This document shows positions 33,341-44,128 of a stretch of 64,000 nucleotides of DNA, piece after piece; the first letter of the stretch is position 1; the number at the start of each line of letters is the position of its first letter. The notes under the pieces were generated by a model, which ran no database searches, was not told the DNA's origin, and saw only the letters and a program-made list of their open reading frames with translations. The position numbers were made by a program, and so were the translations under genes. The DNA is from Eutreptiella sp. 'Long Island Sound 2002'. Its lineage: Eukaryota > Euglenozoa > Euglenophyceae > Eutreptiales > Eutreptiaceae. Where the stretch lies: the NCBI GenBank assembly GCA_964036045.1, contig OZ038384.1, positions 61,105,355-61,169,354 on the forward strand, given 5' to 3'.

Positions 33341-35475
33341 TCGTCGTGGAGGGTGCGGGCCTTGCGCCTCGCATCGTGTCGGTGCTGGGCCTCCTGGGCG
33401 GGGGTGTGCATACCTGTGTGTTTGGGCTTCTTGTTGGGGCGGTCTGCTGTGTGGAAGGGGGTGGGCCAGGAGGGGGCGTGGTGGAGGGTGGGGTGTGGGA
33501 GGTCCCCCGGTGTTGCCCATGTGTACAGGGTGGCCGCGGCGGCCCCTTCCGCCTGTATGGTGTATCGCTCGTCGTGTCGGCGACGGGTGACGAGGCGGTG
33601 CAGGGCCGTCAGCTCATACACCTGTGTGGTGTGGGGGAGGTGGCGGGTGACGGTGATCTTGGGGGCGTCGTTCTTGCGGGTGGTGGTGTGGGGGATGATG
33701 TAGTGGGTCGCTCATTCGTCCTCGGGGGTGTGTTCTGTCGTGTCCAGCTTGAGTGGGGGGTGGAGCGGCTTCGGTGTTGGGGGCTTTTCTTTGGCCTTCG
33801 TGTGGGGCACCACTTTGGTTTCGACCAGGTATTGTGGGCCCCAGGTTTCTGGGGCCCCTACCTGTGTGGCTGCCGCTGCTGCGGCTTGGAGGGGGGCGGT
33901 TGTGTTGGTGTCCAGAGGGGGGGGCCCTGGTTGGGGGGTGAGGGTGTCGTGGTCTTGGTATGCCCACCAAATGGTGTAGCCTGGTTGGGTGTTGCGGTGC
34001 GGGGTTTGGGTCTGGGCTTGCTGGATGGATAGGGCGGTCTTGATGTCCTCCGCTGCTTGTGGGCTTATGGGTGTGGCGTACGCCCATAATCCCGGGGTGT
34101 GTATGCCGTGTGGTGCTTGGCCTACTCCTCGTATCGGGTGTAGGGTGTGGTGGGTGCGCGTGAGCCCTAGGTGTTCTTGGAGGAGGTCTCCCCGGATGTC
34201 CTCCCACCGTTGCTGCCAGGTGTGTGTGTGGTTGTTGGGGGTGGGGTAGGTGATGACAATGGCTTGCGATGGGGTGGGGCCTGGATGTACCGCCATAGGT
34301 CCGACGATGCTTGCGGGGGTATGTTAATGGCGTGGGCGGAGGCTGCTGTTACGGGGTCTCCCTCCGTTGGTGTGATTGTGGCATTGCCTTGAACGGTGAG
34401 GAGGAGGTGGTGGCGGCCCGTCGGTATTGCCAAGGTGGTGGTGGGCTCGGTGATCGAGTGGAGGCGGATGGCCTGGAGCCCCGGTGTGATTTCGTCCCAT
34501 CGGAGTGTGCCGTTGTGGACCGCCCATTCCCGTGGCAGGTCTCGAAACCCGTTGCGGTCCGGGGTGGTGCGGTGCTGTGGGTGGAGCTCCATTGTGGTGA
34601 TGGGGTGGGTGAGGGGCTCTGTGCGGGGGTTTTCTTGTGTGGTTCGTGGTGATGGTGCCTGGGGCATCTCTTCGTCCAGTTGTTGTGGGGCTGTCGCCTC
34701 CTGCAGTTCTGCGCTGATGGTGGCGAAGACATCTGGGAGGGTGGGGGAGGCGGGGGGGTGGGGTGCCGGATCGTTCCAGGTGATGTCGTATTCCTCCGGG
34801 TTCTCAGGGCTTTGCTGTACGGTGATGGCGGCGGTGGCGTCGTCTTCAGGTGTCCATCAGTGTGGATTGTGGTCGAGGGGGTGCAGGGTGATGGTTTGGC
34901 GGTGTTTCCAGCTGTGGAACGCTAGGAGGGCGTGGAGGCCGTGCCTAGTGTCCCGGGGCGGGCGGGGGTAGGTTGCGGCTGCTGCTTCCAGGAAGGCGTC
35001 CTTGGTGCCTTTCCAGGTGTCTTCCCAGAGAAGGTCTTCCTCTGTGCCCCACTCATTGTCGTTCCTTTTCTCCTGCTTCCACCCCTGGAGGGTCGCTTGG
35101 TCCCCAGGGAGGTCTCGTTGGATGGACTGGTAGTACTGCTCGGCGTCAATGTGGGCTAGGGTGCTGGCCAGTGTGGCGTAGATGTCCTTTGGGGGGGGGG
35201 TCCGGGGGCGTGGCGGCGCGGTCGGGGTCGGGCTCCTCTCGCTTGTGTTCCGCGTTCTGGTCCGCGGTGGACGCGGGGGATATTGAGCGTGGTGGCATGG
35301 GATGTTCCAGCTCCTGCGGTTCCGTGGGTTGCTGGTGGGCTTGTGGGCGCGGGGCTGTGGCTGCCAGTAGGTGTTGGGTGGCCGGGAGGACGTCGTAGTC
35401 GTCGTCCCAGCAGTGGGCTGCAGCGCACGACCTGTCGGGGGAAGCGGGGAGGCGTGTTGCGGAGTGGTGTACCAT
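33341..35475 (-). pseudogene. Outer LINE ORF1, N-terminal part
   Basis: Coding sequence is traceable from about 35475 (DRSCAAAHCWDDDYDVLPAT) through acidic and Trp-rich sequence (DLPGDQATLQGWKQEKRNDN, WGTEEDLLWEDTWKGTKDAF), HALLAFHSWKHRQTITLHPL and SAELQEATAPQQLDEEM to VITYPTPNNHTHTWQQRWED and GPQYLVETKVVPHTK. It is broken by a homopolymer shift near 35195, a TGA near 34858, a shift near 34297, a TGA at 33712-33714 and a shift near 33340. Both TGA codons fit CGA to TGA. No named domain is recognised. The length (over 1300 codons with the C-terminal part) is unusually large for a LINE ORF1. Confidence 0.6.
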
Positions 35476-35479
35476 AGGG

Positions 35480-38390
35480 TGGGCGACGCGTGCGGGTGGT
35501 GGCGTGCTCGCTCTGCCGTTCCGTTCCCCGCGAGCCCTGACCCTTGGGGGGTGGTAGTGATGTTGGTGGTGAGGGTGGTGTGGGTGCTGGAGTGGATGAT
35601 TGTGCCGCTGGCGGTGCTGTTGGCGAGGGTGGTATGGGCGTTAGCGTAGATGAGGTTGGTGCTGGGCTAGTTGATGGTGGTTAGTTGGTGGGTCAGCCGT
35701 TGTCGCTGTCGTCGTCGCCGGTGGACTTGGTACCTCTAATGTCGTGGACACTGATGGCGAGGGTGATGGTTGGTGAGCATGGCGAGGGTGACGTATGGGG
35801 CGTATGTGGTGTTGCCGGTGGTGTCGGTGGTGAGGGTGTTGTCTCTGGCCGTTGGGGCGTAACGTTTTTGGGCCGGACGTGGCAGTGGTGGCGAGGAGGG
35901 TGCTGTAGATGACGGGTGGTGTGGCTCACGTCGCCTCCGGTGGTGGAGGTGTGATAGGTGCCGTGGTGGTGAGGGTGCTGTCGGCGACGGTGGGGTGCCG
36001 CGGGTGGTGTATTGGTTGTTGGTGGTGGAGCTATTCTTGGTTTTTGGGTAGTCCCCGTCCGGCGATGGTGGTGTTGGTGGTGTTGATGTTCGTTGAGGCC
36101 GTTGGCGATGCCAGGGGTTCCTGGCCTCGCGCGGGGTGGTGGTGGCGCTGGTAAGTGCAGGTGGTGCCATGGGCGGCGATGCCACTGACGGCCAGGCCGG
36201 GTGTTCTGGCAGTGATGCTGACGGTGTGGGTGCGGTGGCGGCAGTGTTGTGGTCGTTGGTTCATCGAGGTTTGTGTCTTTCCGGGTGTCGGTGACACTGA
36301 TGGTGGGTCAGCGTAGGCGCTGCTGGTGGGCGTGGGTCCGGGTGCGGGAGGTCTTTGGGTTGTTTTGGGCGCTAAGGGCTGGCTTTCCTGCTCGTGCTGA
36401 TCATCTTAATTCTGGCGGAGGGTGATGTCGCTGGTGGGGTGTCCGCTGGTGCTGCTGCAGGTTCTGGGTGTAGGTGTGGTTTACGGTGCGGCGTTGGTGG
36501 GTGGCGCTGACGGTGGGTGGCGTGACTGGTGGGTGGCAGCGGTAGTGGGGGTGTCGGTTGTTGGTGAGGCTGCCGTCGTCGGTGTTTCGGTTGGTGCTGG
36601 TGATGGTGTCGCTGGTTGTGCAGATGGTTGGGGGTGGGAAGGGGGACCCGTATCCAGGTGGTTTGTGAGGGTGTTGTGGCTATCGGTCGACGGTGCTGCT
36701 TTCGGTGGTGTTCTTGAGGGCGGTGCGGGTGTTGGCCGGGAGTGTTGTCGGCAATGCTCTGGTTTTTAGTGCCTGTGGTCCTTGGTCGTAGGTGGTTAAC
36801 CGGGCTTTGTCGCTCGTGAGGGCGGTGCAAGTGGTGTCGGTGACTGTTCCGCTGGTGCCGTTGGTGCGCGCTGTGTGGTTGTTGTGTCAGGGGTCAGTGG
36901 CGTTGGTGACGGTGACGGTGGTGCGTTGGGGGTTGGTGCTAGTGGTGGCGCTCCAATGGTGAGGGTGCCGGGGACGCTGGGTGGCTCCGCGTTGTTGGGT
37001 TTTCTCCTCGCCATTCCTGGTGGAGGGTGCCGCTGGTGTCGCTGGTGGTGAGGGTGGTGGATGTGGTGGTGTTGCTGCCGTGTTTTGTGCTGCTTGGGTG
37101 GTGGGGACCCCTGGTTGATGTTGACGATGCTCCGGCTGATGTCGATGCGGTGGGCGTGACGGCGTGTGCTGTTGCTGTTTCTACCCTTGGCACGGGGCCC
37201 CGAGGGTGGCGCTGGTGGCGTTTGTTCGCAAGCCGTGCTGGCGTCTTTGGTGATGCCGTCGGTGGGGGCGCCCTAGGTGTTACTCTGTGCCGGGGTTGTG
37301 GTGGTGGTGGTAGGGGTGTTGTAGGTGATGGCACCTCGGCACGTTGTTGGTGGGGTTGGTGGTGGTGTGGATATTGCCGTGGGTGTCAGCGGCGTTGGTG
37401 TTGCTGACGGTGAGGGGGTCACGGTGGTGGTTGGCATGTCTCGTGGTCGTCTGATGGCGTGGGTGTTGTTGGTGTAGGTGCTGGGCGCCGCCTGCGTTTG
37501 GGTGGTCGGCGATTCCGGGCGTGCCACTCGTGGCTGGTGTTTGGCCGGCTTGTGGTCCTGGTGGTGCCGGTTGTCTCTGGTGAGGGGTTATTTCTATCGG
37601 CTGTCCTTGGGTCTGTAGTGGCAGGTGTTGCATCGCTTGTTGTTGAGGGTGTCGATGCTGTGGGTGGGTGGCGGTGTCGCCGTGTTGCCGCTGTCGGTGG
37701 AGCTGGTGATGGTGTTGGTGGGGGCGCCGCCTGGGGAGGCTGTGGGTGTTGGCGTTGTAGGGCGTTGTAGGTGATGCCCCGGTGGATGGTGGTGTTCTGA
37801 CGGTGGGGGCGGGACCTCGCCACTCCTGGCGGAGGTTCCCATGGGCGTTGCTGGCCGGTGTGTTGGCCCGGGCCCTCTTGGTGTCGTTGTTGCCGATGGT
37901 GTCGTACCGGGTGGTGTCGCCGTGGTGGCTGTCGTTGACGCTCCGGGTTGCTGTTGGTGAGGTCGCACTGTCGGTGGTGCCGTCGGTGATGCCAGTGGTG
38001 AGGTCGTTGCGGGCGTTCTTATGGTTTACGGCGTCTCTGATGTTGTTGATGCTGCTGGTGGTTGGTGTGGGTCTGTGTGTGGGTTGTCAGTGGCCTGTGT
38101 TCGGGGGTGGGCGTTGGCTGGTTCCTGTGGCTCTGTCTGCGAGGGTGTGCAGTAGGTGGCGTGGGCTGCTGGTGATGCTGTTGGTGAGGGTGGTGCCGCC
38201 GGTGGTGTGGATGCCCGCCCGTGACTGCGTGGTGGATGGCGCCCTGTGGTTGGTTTGGTGGCGAGGGTGTTGTTGTTCATGGTTCTGGGCGTGTGTGTTC
38301 GCCTCCTCTGGCCGGGGCTTGGTAGTTTGCTGGTTCACCGGTTGTGGTGGCTTTGATTTTCTTTGGTGGCGGAGGTTGCCTGGTGGCGAC
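35480..38390. repeat. 2.9 kb degenerate GGTGNTG-type repeat array
   Basis: The plus strand is almost wholly built from GGTGGT, GGTGTTG, GGTGACGG and GAGGGTG words in variable order. Longer phrases recur, such as CCAYTCCTGGYGGAGG near 37010 and 37818 with a divergent version near 37518. On the minus strand this gives Thr/Pro/His-rich open frames without a domain. It sits between LINE ORF1 and the truncated gag-like ORF, so it is probably the LINE 5' untranslated part or a local expansion of it. Confidence 0.75.
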
Positions 38391-39730
38391 GCTGATGGTG
38401 GGGTGATGCTGGTGATGGTGTGTTTGATGCCGTTGCCTTGGGTGATGTAGGCGTTAACCTTGGCCAATTCCGGCTTGGGCATAGTTTCCCAATGGTGCAT
38501 TTGGCCCGTGAGCGTAGCCACCTGTGCACTGGGGACTTCCAGGTTCGCCGATATGCGTCTCACCTCCGTTGCGGGCACCTTTGCCTCTCCAGCTTCCCCT
38601 GTAGATGTTGACAAAACAGCAGGGTGCTCCAAATTGTGTACCCAATTGATAAGCTTGGAAATAGATGCCTTGTGGCTTTCCGCCATTGCTTCCACACCAT
38701 GCACCCGTTTTTCGGCATCCTCAAAGTTGAGACCGATCCGCCGGATTTCCTCGACCATGTTGGTGGTCACCCGGTCACAATTCAACACCTTGCCTTCCAA
38801 AGCCTCCACTTCCTCAACCGATTTGTCCAATTGGGCCAGGTGTGAACTCAACCCAGTTACTTCATTCAACACTCCCCCGAGTTGCCGTTTCAACTCATTG
38901 GTGCCTTGCTCCCACCCTTGACGAGAATTGTCCACCTTCGCCTTAAGAGCTTCAGCTACTTGGCGATATTCCAAAGCGGCTGCAGTCGCTTGTTCTAAGG
39001 TCGATTGCAATTCCGCTCTCTTCGACTCCAACTGGGACCTCTGGTCCTGCACCTCGTTGTTTACCTCGTTCAACAAATGCCCCAATGCCTCTACCCGCGC
39101 CGTCAAAGCTGACCGATCTACTTGTACTCCCCGCGCATGGAGTTCAAGCTCGCGAGAGAGGGCTTGGATCACCTGGTGAATTTTGGAAATAGCTGAAACC
39201 CCCTCGAAATTAAGGTTTTGGAGATAGTTCAACGCACCTGTTAGGTCCCCAACCTGCGCCGGCACGGTTGCTAAATCATGAGCCTCCGGTGTCCACTCAT
39301 GAATCAAAATCCTTTCGGCTGCTTCACCGAATTGATTCACCGTCCCAATGCTCTCAAAGGATCGGTATCCCCATGGTGCGGATTCCATGTTGGTGTCTTC
39401 CTCAACTGGGTTGGCTGGCTGGCCCTGCCTAAGCCCAACTGCCAAGTCTAAAGGAGACCCAACCGTCGACTCATGCCCTGTCGCATAGTCGGAACCCGAT
39501 TCCTCTGGCGGTGCTGTGACCATCCCGATCATGGCCGTAACCTCTCCGACAGTCATCCCGCTGCCCGTGTCAGAGCCGTAGGCTGAACCCCTGCCCGGGG
39601 AAGCCTCTGCTAACAACAATTGGCCCTCAAGGTGACTTGAACCGAGTGAATCTTGCTTTTTTTCCCAATTTCCAACCAACCAAATTTCCAACCAATAAAA
39701 CCAGCAGAGATTTCCAAGCTCACAACCCAA
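38390..39730 (-). pseudogene. Coiled-coil gag-like protein, C-terminus cut off
   Basis: A minus-strand frame of about 445 meaningful codons; the next 100 belong to the repeat array. The likely start is one of the Mets near residues 1-70 (for example GMTVGEVTAMIGMV). The first 180 residues are acidic (PPEESGSDYATGHEST). Residues about 185-400 show dense heptad-like sequence: NYLQNLNFEGVSAISKIHQV, VEALGHLLNEVNNEVQDQRS, QLGGVLNEVTGLSSHLAQLD, strongly predicting a long coiled coil. No zinc knuckle or protease is seen. Composition and context suggest the N-terminal part of a retroelement gag. It ends where the GGTG repeats begin, as if the LINE inserted here. Host origin cannot be excluded. Confidence 0.6.
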
Positions 39731-41500
39731 CCAAGTCCCTCAGAGCACAGCAATGACACAAACAATTCGGACTGAAAGCCCAATGAAGAAATGACCCAGG
39801 AATCCAATACGGTCCAACACTGATCCAACCACAGTTCACCAATGGTCCACAAAAACCCACAAATGAGCCACGGTCCAACAATGGTTCACAAACGAGCCAA
39901 TACAGGTCGGAGACGGGTCCACTAGTCCACACGGGACGAGCTCGGGTCCAAGGAGGGTCCAAACGGGCACAAGGTAGGTCCACCCTTGAGAAAAGAGAAA
40001 GAATTCAAAAGTGTGAGTAAGACTCAACCTACTCTTCCAGTTGGACCACATGCGATGCAAAACGAAGAGTTCGTGGGCATGGGTATCATCCTATGGACTT
40101 GAGTCATGCTTGTAAAAGTGTGAACCAAAATTCACACTACTTCTACCCGTCGACATGGATGGTCTCAACAGGGGTGGAGGACTGGAAGCAATTGACACCA
40201 CCGTCGGGCCATCACCAAGGAGCACATGAGTCACACTTGAGTCTCCGGACATCTTGACTACACCAACATGAGGGAAGGAAGTGCACATGCACATACATGG
40301 CCACACCGGGCATGTAAGCGCACCAACAGAGGCACCAAACCATGACCCGGCTAGCTCTTAGGATCAAAAACTAATCTAAACCAAATTAGCAATTGAGCAA
40401 TACACCATTGAGAATGAGATCCATGAGATGGGGCAAAGAAGCACACAATAGGCCAATGGCCTCCCGGGCTACTCAAGGGACCTAACCTCCACCCAAAGAG
40501 AGCACGTGCATGGAGAGATGATCCCACCCAACAAGAGCACATGCATGGAGAGTTGGTCTCATCCCGGAGAGCCGGAGAGAGTACATGCATCGCCTAACCA
40601 TGCCAGATAAGAGATATTCCCCAACCAAATCCCTTAGGAGAGATTTACCTATCCACCATGAGAGAAGGCATGCATGGCGTATGAGGGGCATGAGAGTTTC
40701 GCCTGGCCTTGACCCAAGTGAGCATGCATGCAAGTGGAGAGAGAGTGGCGAAAGCTCAACCAATGCCTATCCTTCAGTCCAAACACAAGACGGCAAAACC
40801 AAGGCATGTCTTAATTGGACATCTCCAAAGCCTCGGGCACTTGAAAAAAGGTGAAAGAGCCCAAAAGTCTCTAAGGATCAAAGACAACGGTCACATGGCA
40901 TTAAATGCTCAATTTACTTCTTCAGGAGTATGATGTATTGGGAGAGAGCGGGAGAGTGAGGGAAAGCACCAAATCCACCTTGGGGAGAGGAGACACTGCA
41001 TGTTCACCTTGACCATGGAATGGTGGCCACCAGCAAGTTTGAGTCACACCATGAATGAACCATGCATGAATGACAAATGCAATGTCAACTCTGAGAATAA
41101 ATGCATGAGACCTCAAAACCAAATATGGTGTTGCACCCCAATGGAATCCCATTGCAGGGCACAACCAATGTATTCCGTGAACAGCGGTGCGCTTACCTCA
41201 GCCACTTCCACCTCAACTCCTCTTCCACTAGGAGTCCTCCAGCTTCCAAGGACTCATGATCCCCCATACACATAGGCGTGGCACTGCCGTTGCAGATGCG
41301 CCAATTAACGTGTACCCTTCTCCTCTCAAGTGCAGTGATGCACCCAAGGGCGACAGCCGGTGTGGGCGGGGGCACCACACCAGGGTTTAGCCAGATCGCA
41401 ATTCCCGGCCTTCTATCTTCCACCGGAGTCGCCCTAGCTTCCGATCGGAATCCAGTCCGGTAACAGGATAGAGCTAACACTATTAGCACCAAACTGGAAG
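39731..41500. other. Non-coding stretch upstream of the coiled-coil ORF
   Basis: Balanced base composition, no convincing frame. GGTCCAC/GTCCAA phrases recur at 39800-39980, and a TGCATG cluster occupies 40500-41110. Could be the LTR and leader of the element that encoded the coiled-coil gag, but I found no matching second LTR in the window. Confidence 0.5.
40495..41110. promoter_or_regulatory. Cluster of CATGCA/TGCATG motifs
   Basis: About seven TGCATG-type sites in 620 bases (near 40507, 40545, 40587, 40672, 40726, 41064 and 41101), three of them in GAGCACATGCATGGAGAG-like repeats. CATGCA is the core of plant RY elements bound by B3 factors. Whether it acts here is unknown; part of the enrichment comes from a short tandem repeat. 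Confidence 0.35.
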
Positions 41501-41855
41501 GGTATTCGATTGGCTGGCACAGCAGCCAACGCAGTGGCTGACCACAGAGAGGGGAAGCGCAGGCAGGGCAGAGAAGCAAAGCAGCGGCGGGGCGCCACGG
41601 CCAGCGGAAGAGAGGGCAAGAGAGTGGGAGCCAGCGCGGTGGGCAGGCAGGCGCAGTGCAGGGCAGGGGTGCCCTCTGGAAGAAAGCGGCAAGAACAGGC
41701 ACGGTGGGCAAGGTGCGCAAGGGATAGGAGAGCGGCAAGAGGGGCTCCAGGGACAGGTACAAGGGAGTGCAGGACACCAGAGAGCAGGCAGCAAGGGGCA
41801 AGGGAAAGCAGGGCGAACGGGCAAAGGGCAGGGGAATGCAGATGGCCGTGGGTAC

Positions 41856-42755
41856 ATGGGGTCACCGGTATTCCCAGGGAAGGGATTGGGATGGTGGGGA
41901 GGTGTCGTCCCGCCTGCCATCCCACTGTTTCCGCCACCACCTTACCCTGCGGTAGGGATGGTGTACCCACCCCCACCGGCGTACCCGGGTGTGCCGCCGC
42001 CGGCGCCCGTACGGCAGCACCCGCAGGCCCGCTGGGCAGCGTGGCAAGCACAGGCAGGGAAGGGAGAGGAGCACAGGAGGGCATGGGAGAGGATAGGGGA
42101 GGAAGAGAGGAGGCTGGGGGAGAGGAAAGCACGGATCGTGTGAGGAGCGGCCAGGGTGGCGGAGGGATGGACGGAGGGGCAAGGCATGCCACGGGGAGGG
42201 GAGGCGCAGGGAGTCGAGGAGCTGCAGAGGGCGTGGGGTGATCTGCGGAGAAGGCTGGAGAGGGTGGAGAGGGCAGAGCGGAAAGGCGAGCAGCCCAGGG
42301 AGCTGGCACAGGAGGGCGTGGGGTCGGAGGGTCGCCCCCCACTACAGCCATTCAGGGAGCCGGCTATCCCGCCGGAGCAGGAAAGGGAGATGCAGGAGAG
42401 GGCGTGGGGGCAGATCAGAGGGGAGGCAGCAAGGCTGGCGGAGAGGGACAGGGAGGTGACGGCGCGAGAGCGCAGGGTGCTGGAGGAGGAGGAGGCGGTG
42501 GCCCGGGGGGCACACCGGATCCTCCCGGACCCGGAAGGGGACATCCCCTCCACGGATGTGGGGGGACAGTCGCCGTCCGGAAGGAGGGGCAAAGGAGAAG
42601 GAGGGGAGGCTGGGCAAGCGAGGGGAAAGCGGCGGCAGGTGCATGGGCGTGGAGCAGGGCAGGCAGAGGGGGCGCGGCGGCCCGCCAGTTCCAGCCCGGA
42701 TTCGGACTCAGAGTCGCCGCTGCCGCGGCGATATGCGCCGCAGCCGGTGCAGTAA
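41856..42755 (+). pseudogene. Gag-like Pro/Arg/Glu-rich ORF, copy 1
   Basis: A plus-strand frame interrupted once by TGA (42141-42143). It begins with a Pro/Tyr-rich block (IPLFPPPPYPAVGMVYPPPP), then charged helices (HRRAWERIGEEERRLGE; RAWGDLRRRLERVERAE; RREVTARERRVLEEEEAVA) and an Arg/Gly/Ser tail (SPDSDSESPLPRRYAP). No domain is recognised. The layout, with proline-rich start, coiled helices and basic tail, resembles retroelement gag proteins. The frame runs into the GTAA repeats of the inverted-repeat block at 42752. The last 540 bases are closely repeated at 45637-46180. Confidence 0.5.
42747..42751. repeat. Possible target-site duplication GTGCA, left
   Basis: GTGCA directly before the GTAA repeats; the same five bases follow the right end at 49646-49650. 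Five matching bases can occur by chance, but the placement exactly at both ends of the inverted repeats supports a real duplication. Confidence 0.5.
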
Positions 42756-43290
42756 GTAAGTAAGTAAAGGCGGCCGCGTCCGCAGCTTCATCTGACATCT
42801 CCTTGTTTGTTTTACATGGTGGCCGCCTCTGGCGGGAAGGAGAGCTCTCCACCATCAGTTCCCCTGGCGACCCCTGTCTCACCTCACGGCCGAGAACTTC
42901 AACCAGGTTCCCTTGGGGCATGACCGGCGGTAAGCCCCCTCTCAGTCGCTGCCCTCACGGTTTCAGCTCCTTCCGGTCACCCTTTGAGAGATCCCCCCGC
43001 CTTCCCCCCCTAGCACAGCCTATTGGGCGCCTGCAGGCGGGTTTCCTGTGGATAGCCCTTCGCCGACAGCGGAGCATTTCTCTCTGTCAACCACAGTCCA
43101 CCACTCCCGATCCCTCACGGGTTGGAGTACCCACTCGGCTCCCGGATGCACTTGGGTGTCGTCCATACACGGCTGGAGGCCAGGGGGCGACCCTTTCCAC
43201 GTTTCCCCAGGTCCCGCTCACGCGTGAACCTACGTGTACTCAAGCAATTGACCCGGGGATCTCAAGGTCAAACATCACCCGTGCGGTCAC
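42752..43290 (+). repeat. Left inverted repeat
   Basis: Matches the reverse complement of about 49113-49645. Shared landmarks include TTGTTTGTTTTACATGGTGG, GGTTCCCTTGGGGCATGACC and GGCTCCCGGATGCACTTGG. Both copies read the same short peptide phrases (RTSTRFPWGM, PTRLPDALGCRP), but this is probably shared descent rather than a gene. Confidence 0.8.
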
Positions 43291-43557
43291 CTCACGGCCG
43301 TCCCGGAGTTCAGGGCATTTTCCAGACTTCCCGTGGTCAGGTTCCCCATGGTTGGCCAATGGTTCACCACTCCATGGCGACTGGTTTCCCAATCCCACGG
43401 GACTGTTGCTTGGCGCTTTCGGTCTCCCTGCCCATCCCATGTCCCATTCCCCTTTGCCTCATCCCGGCACCGGCCCGTTCCCAGCGTCCCATGGACTCCC
43501 TACCCCGTCGGGCCGTTGTGCGGCCCTAGCCACACGCCCTTCCCCGCCCCGTCCCCT

Positions 43558-44075
43558 TGTCCCATCATCCCGAGTTTTTACCCCACCGGGTCGCCAGCAA
43601 CCCTGTGGTGCGGGCCCACTGGATCCTCTTCCATCCGGGGACCGCCTCGTGCACCTGGCACGGGTCGCTCCCTTCCCGCCCCTGTCCCTTTCCCCCTGTG
43701 CCGCAGCCGCGGCCTAATCCCCTGGGCTGTTGTGCGTCCCCATCCGATCCCTCATCCCGTGTTCATACCCCACCGGGCCGCCAGCAACCCTGTGGCGCCG
43801 GCCCACTGGATCCTCATCCATCCGGGGACCGTTTCGTGCGCCTAGCACGGGTCGCTCCCTTCCCGCCTTTTTCCCCTGTGCCGCGGTCCCGGCCTAATCC
43901 CCTGGGCTGTTGTGCGGCCCCATCCCATCCCTCATCCCGTGTTTATACCCCACCAGGCTGCCAGCAACCCTGTGGCGCGGGCCCACTGGATCCTCATCCA
44001 TCCGGGGACCGTTTTGTGCGCCTAGCATGGGTCGCTCCCCTGCCGCCCCCGCCCCTCTCTCCTGTGCCGCCTCCC
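43558..44075 (+). repeat. Three-unit tandem repeat of about 180 bp
   Basis: Units carry CCAGCAACCCTGTGG (near 43590, 43777, 43957), then CCCACTGGATCC and CCGGGGACCG. One diverged partial unit occurs inverted at 49030-49113, next to the right inverted repeat, so the left end has expanded. Confidence 0.85.
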
Positions 44076-44128
44076 ATGCTGTCCTAGTCTCCTGGGGCTG
44101 TCACGTGGCCCTAGCCACACGGGTCCGC

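Noticed and set aside
42803-43717. 304-codon plus-strand ORF in the left inverted repeat
   Set aside because: Not conserved as a single frame in the right copy; reads into the tandem units; no domain.
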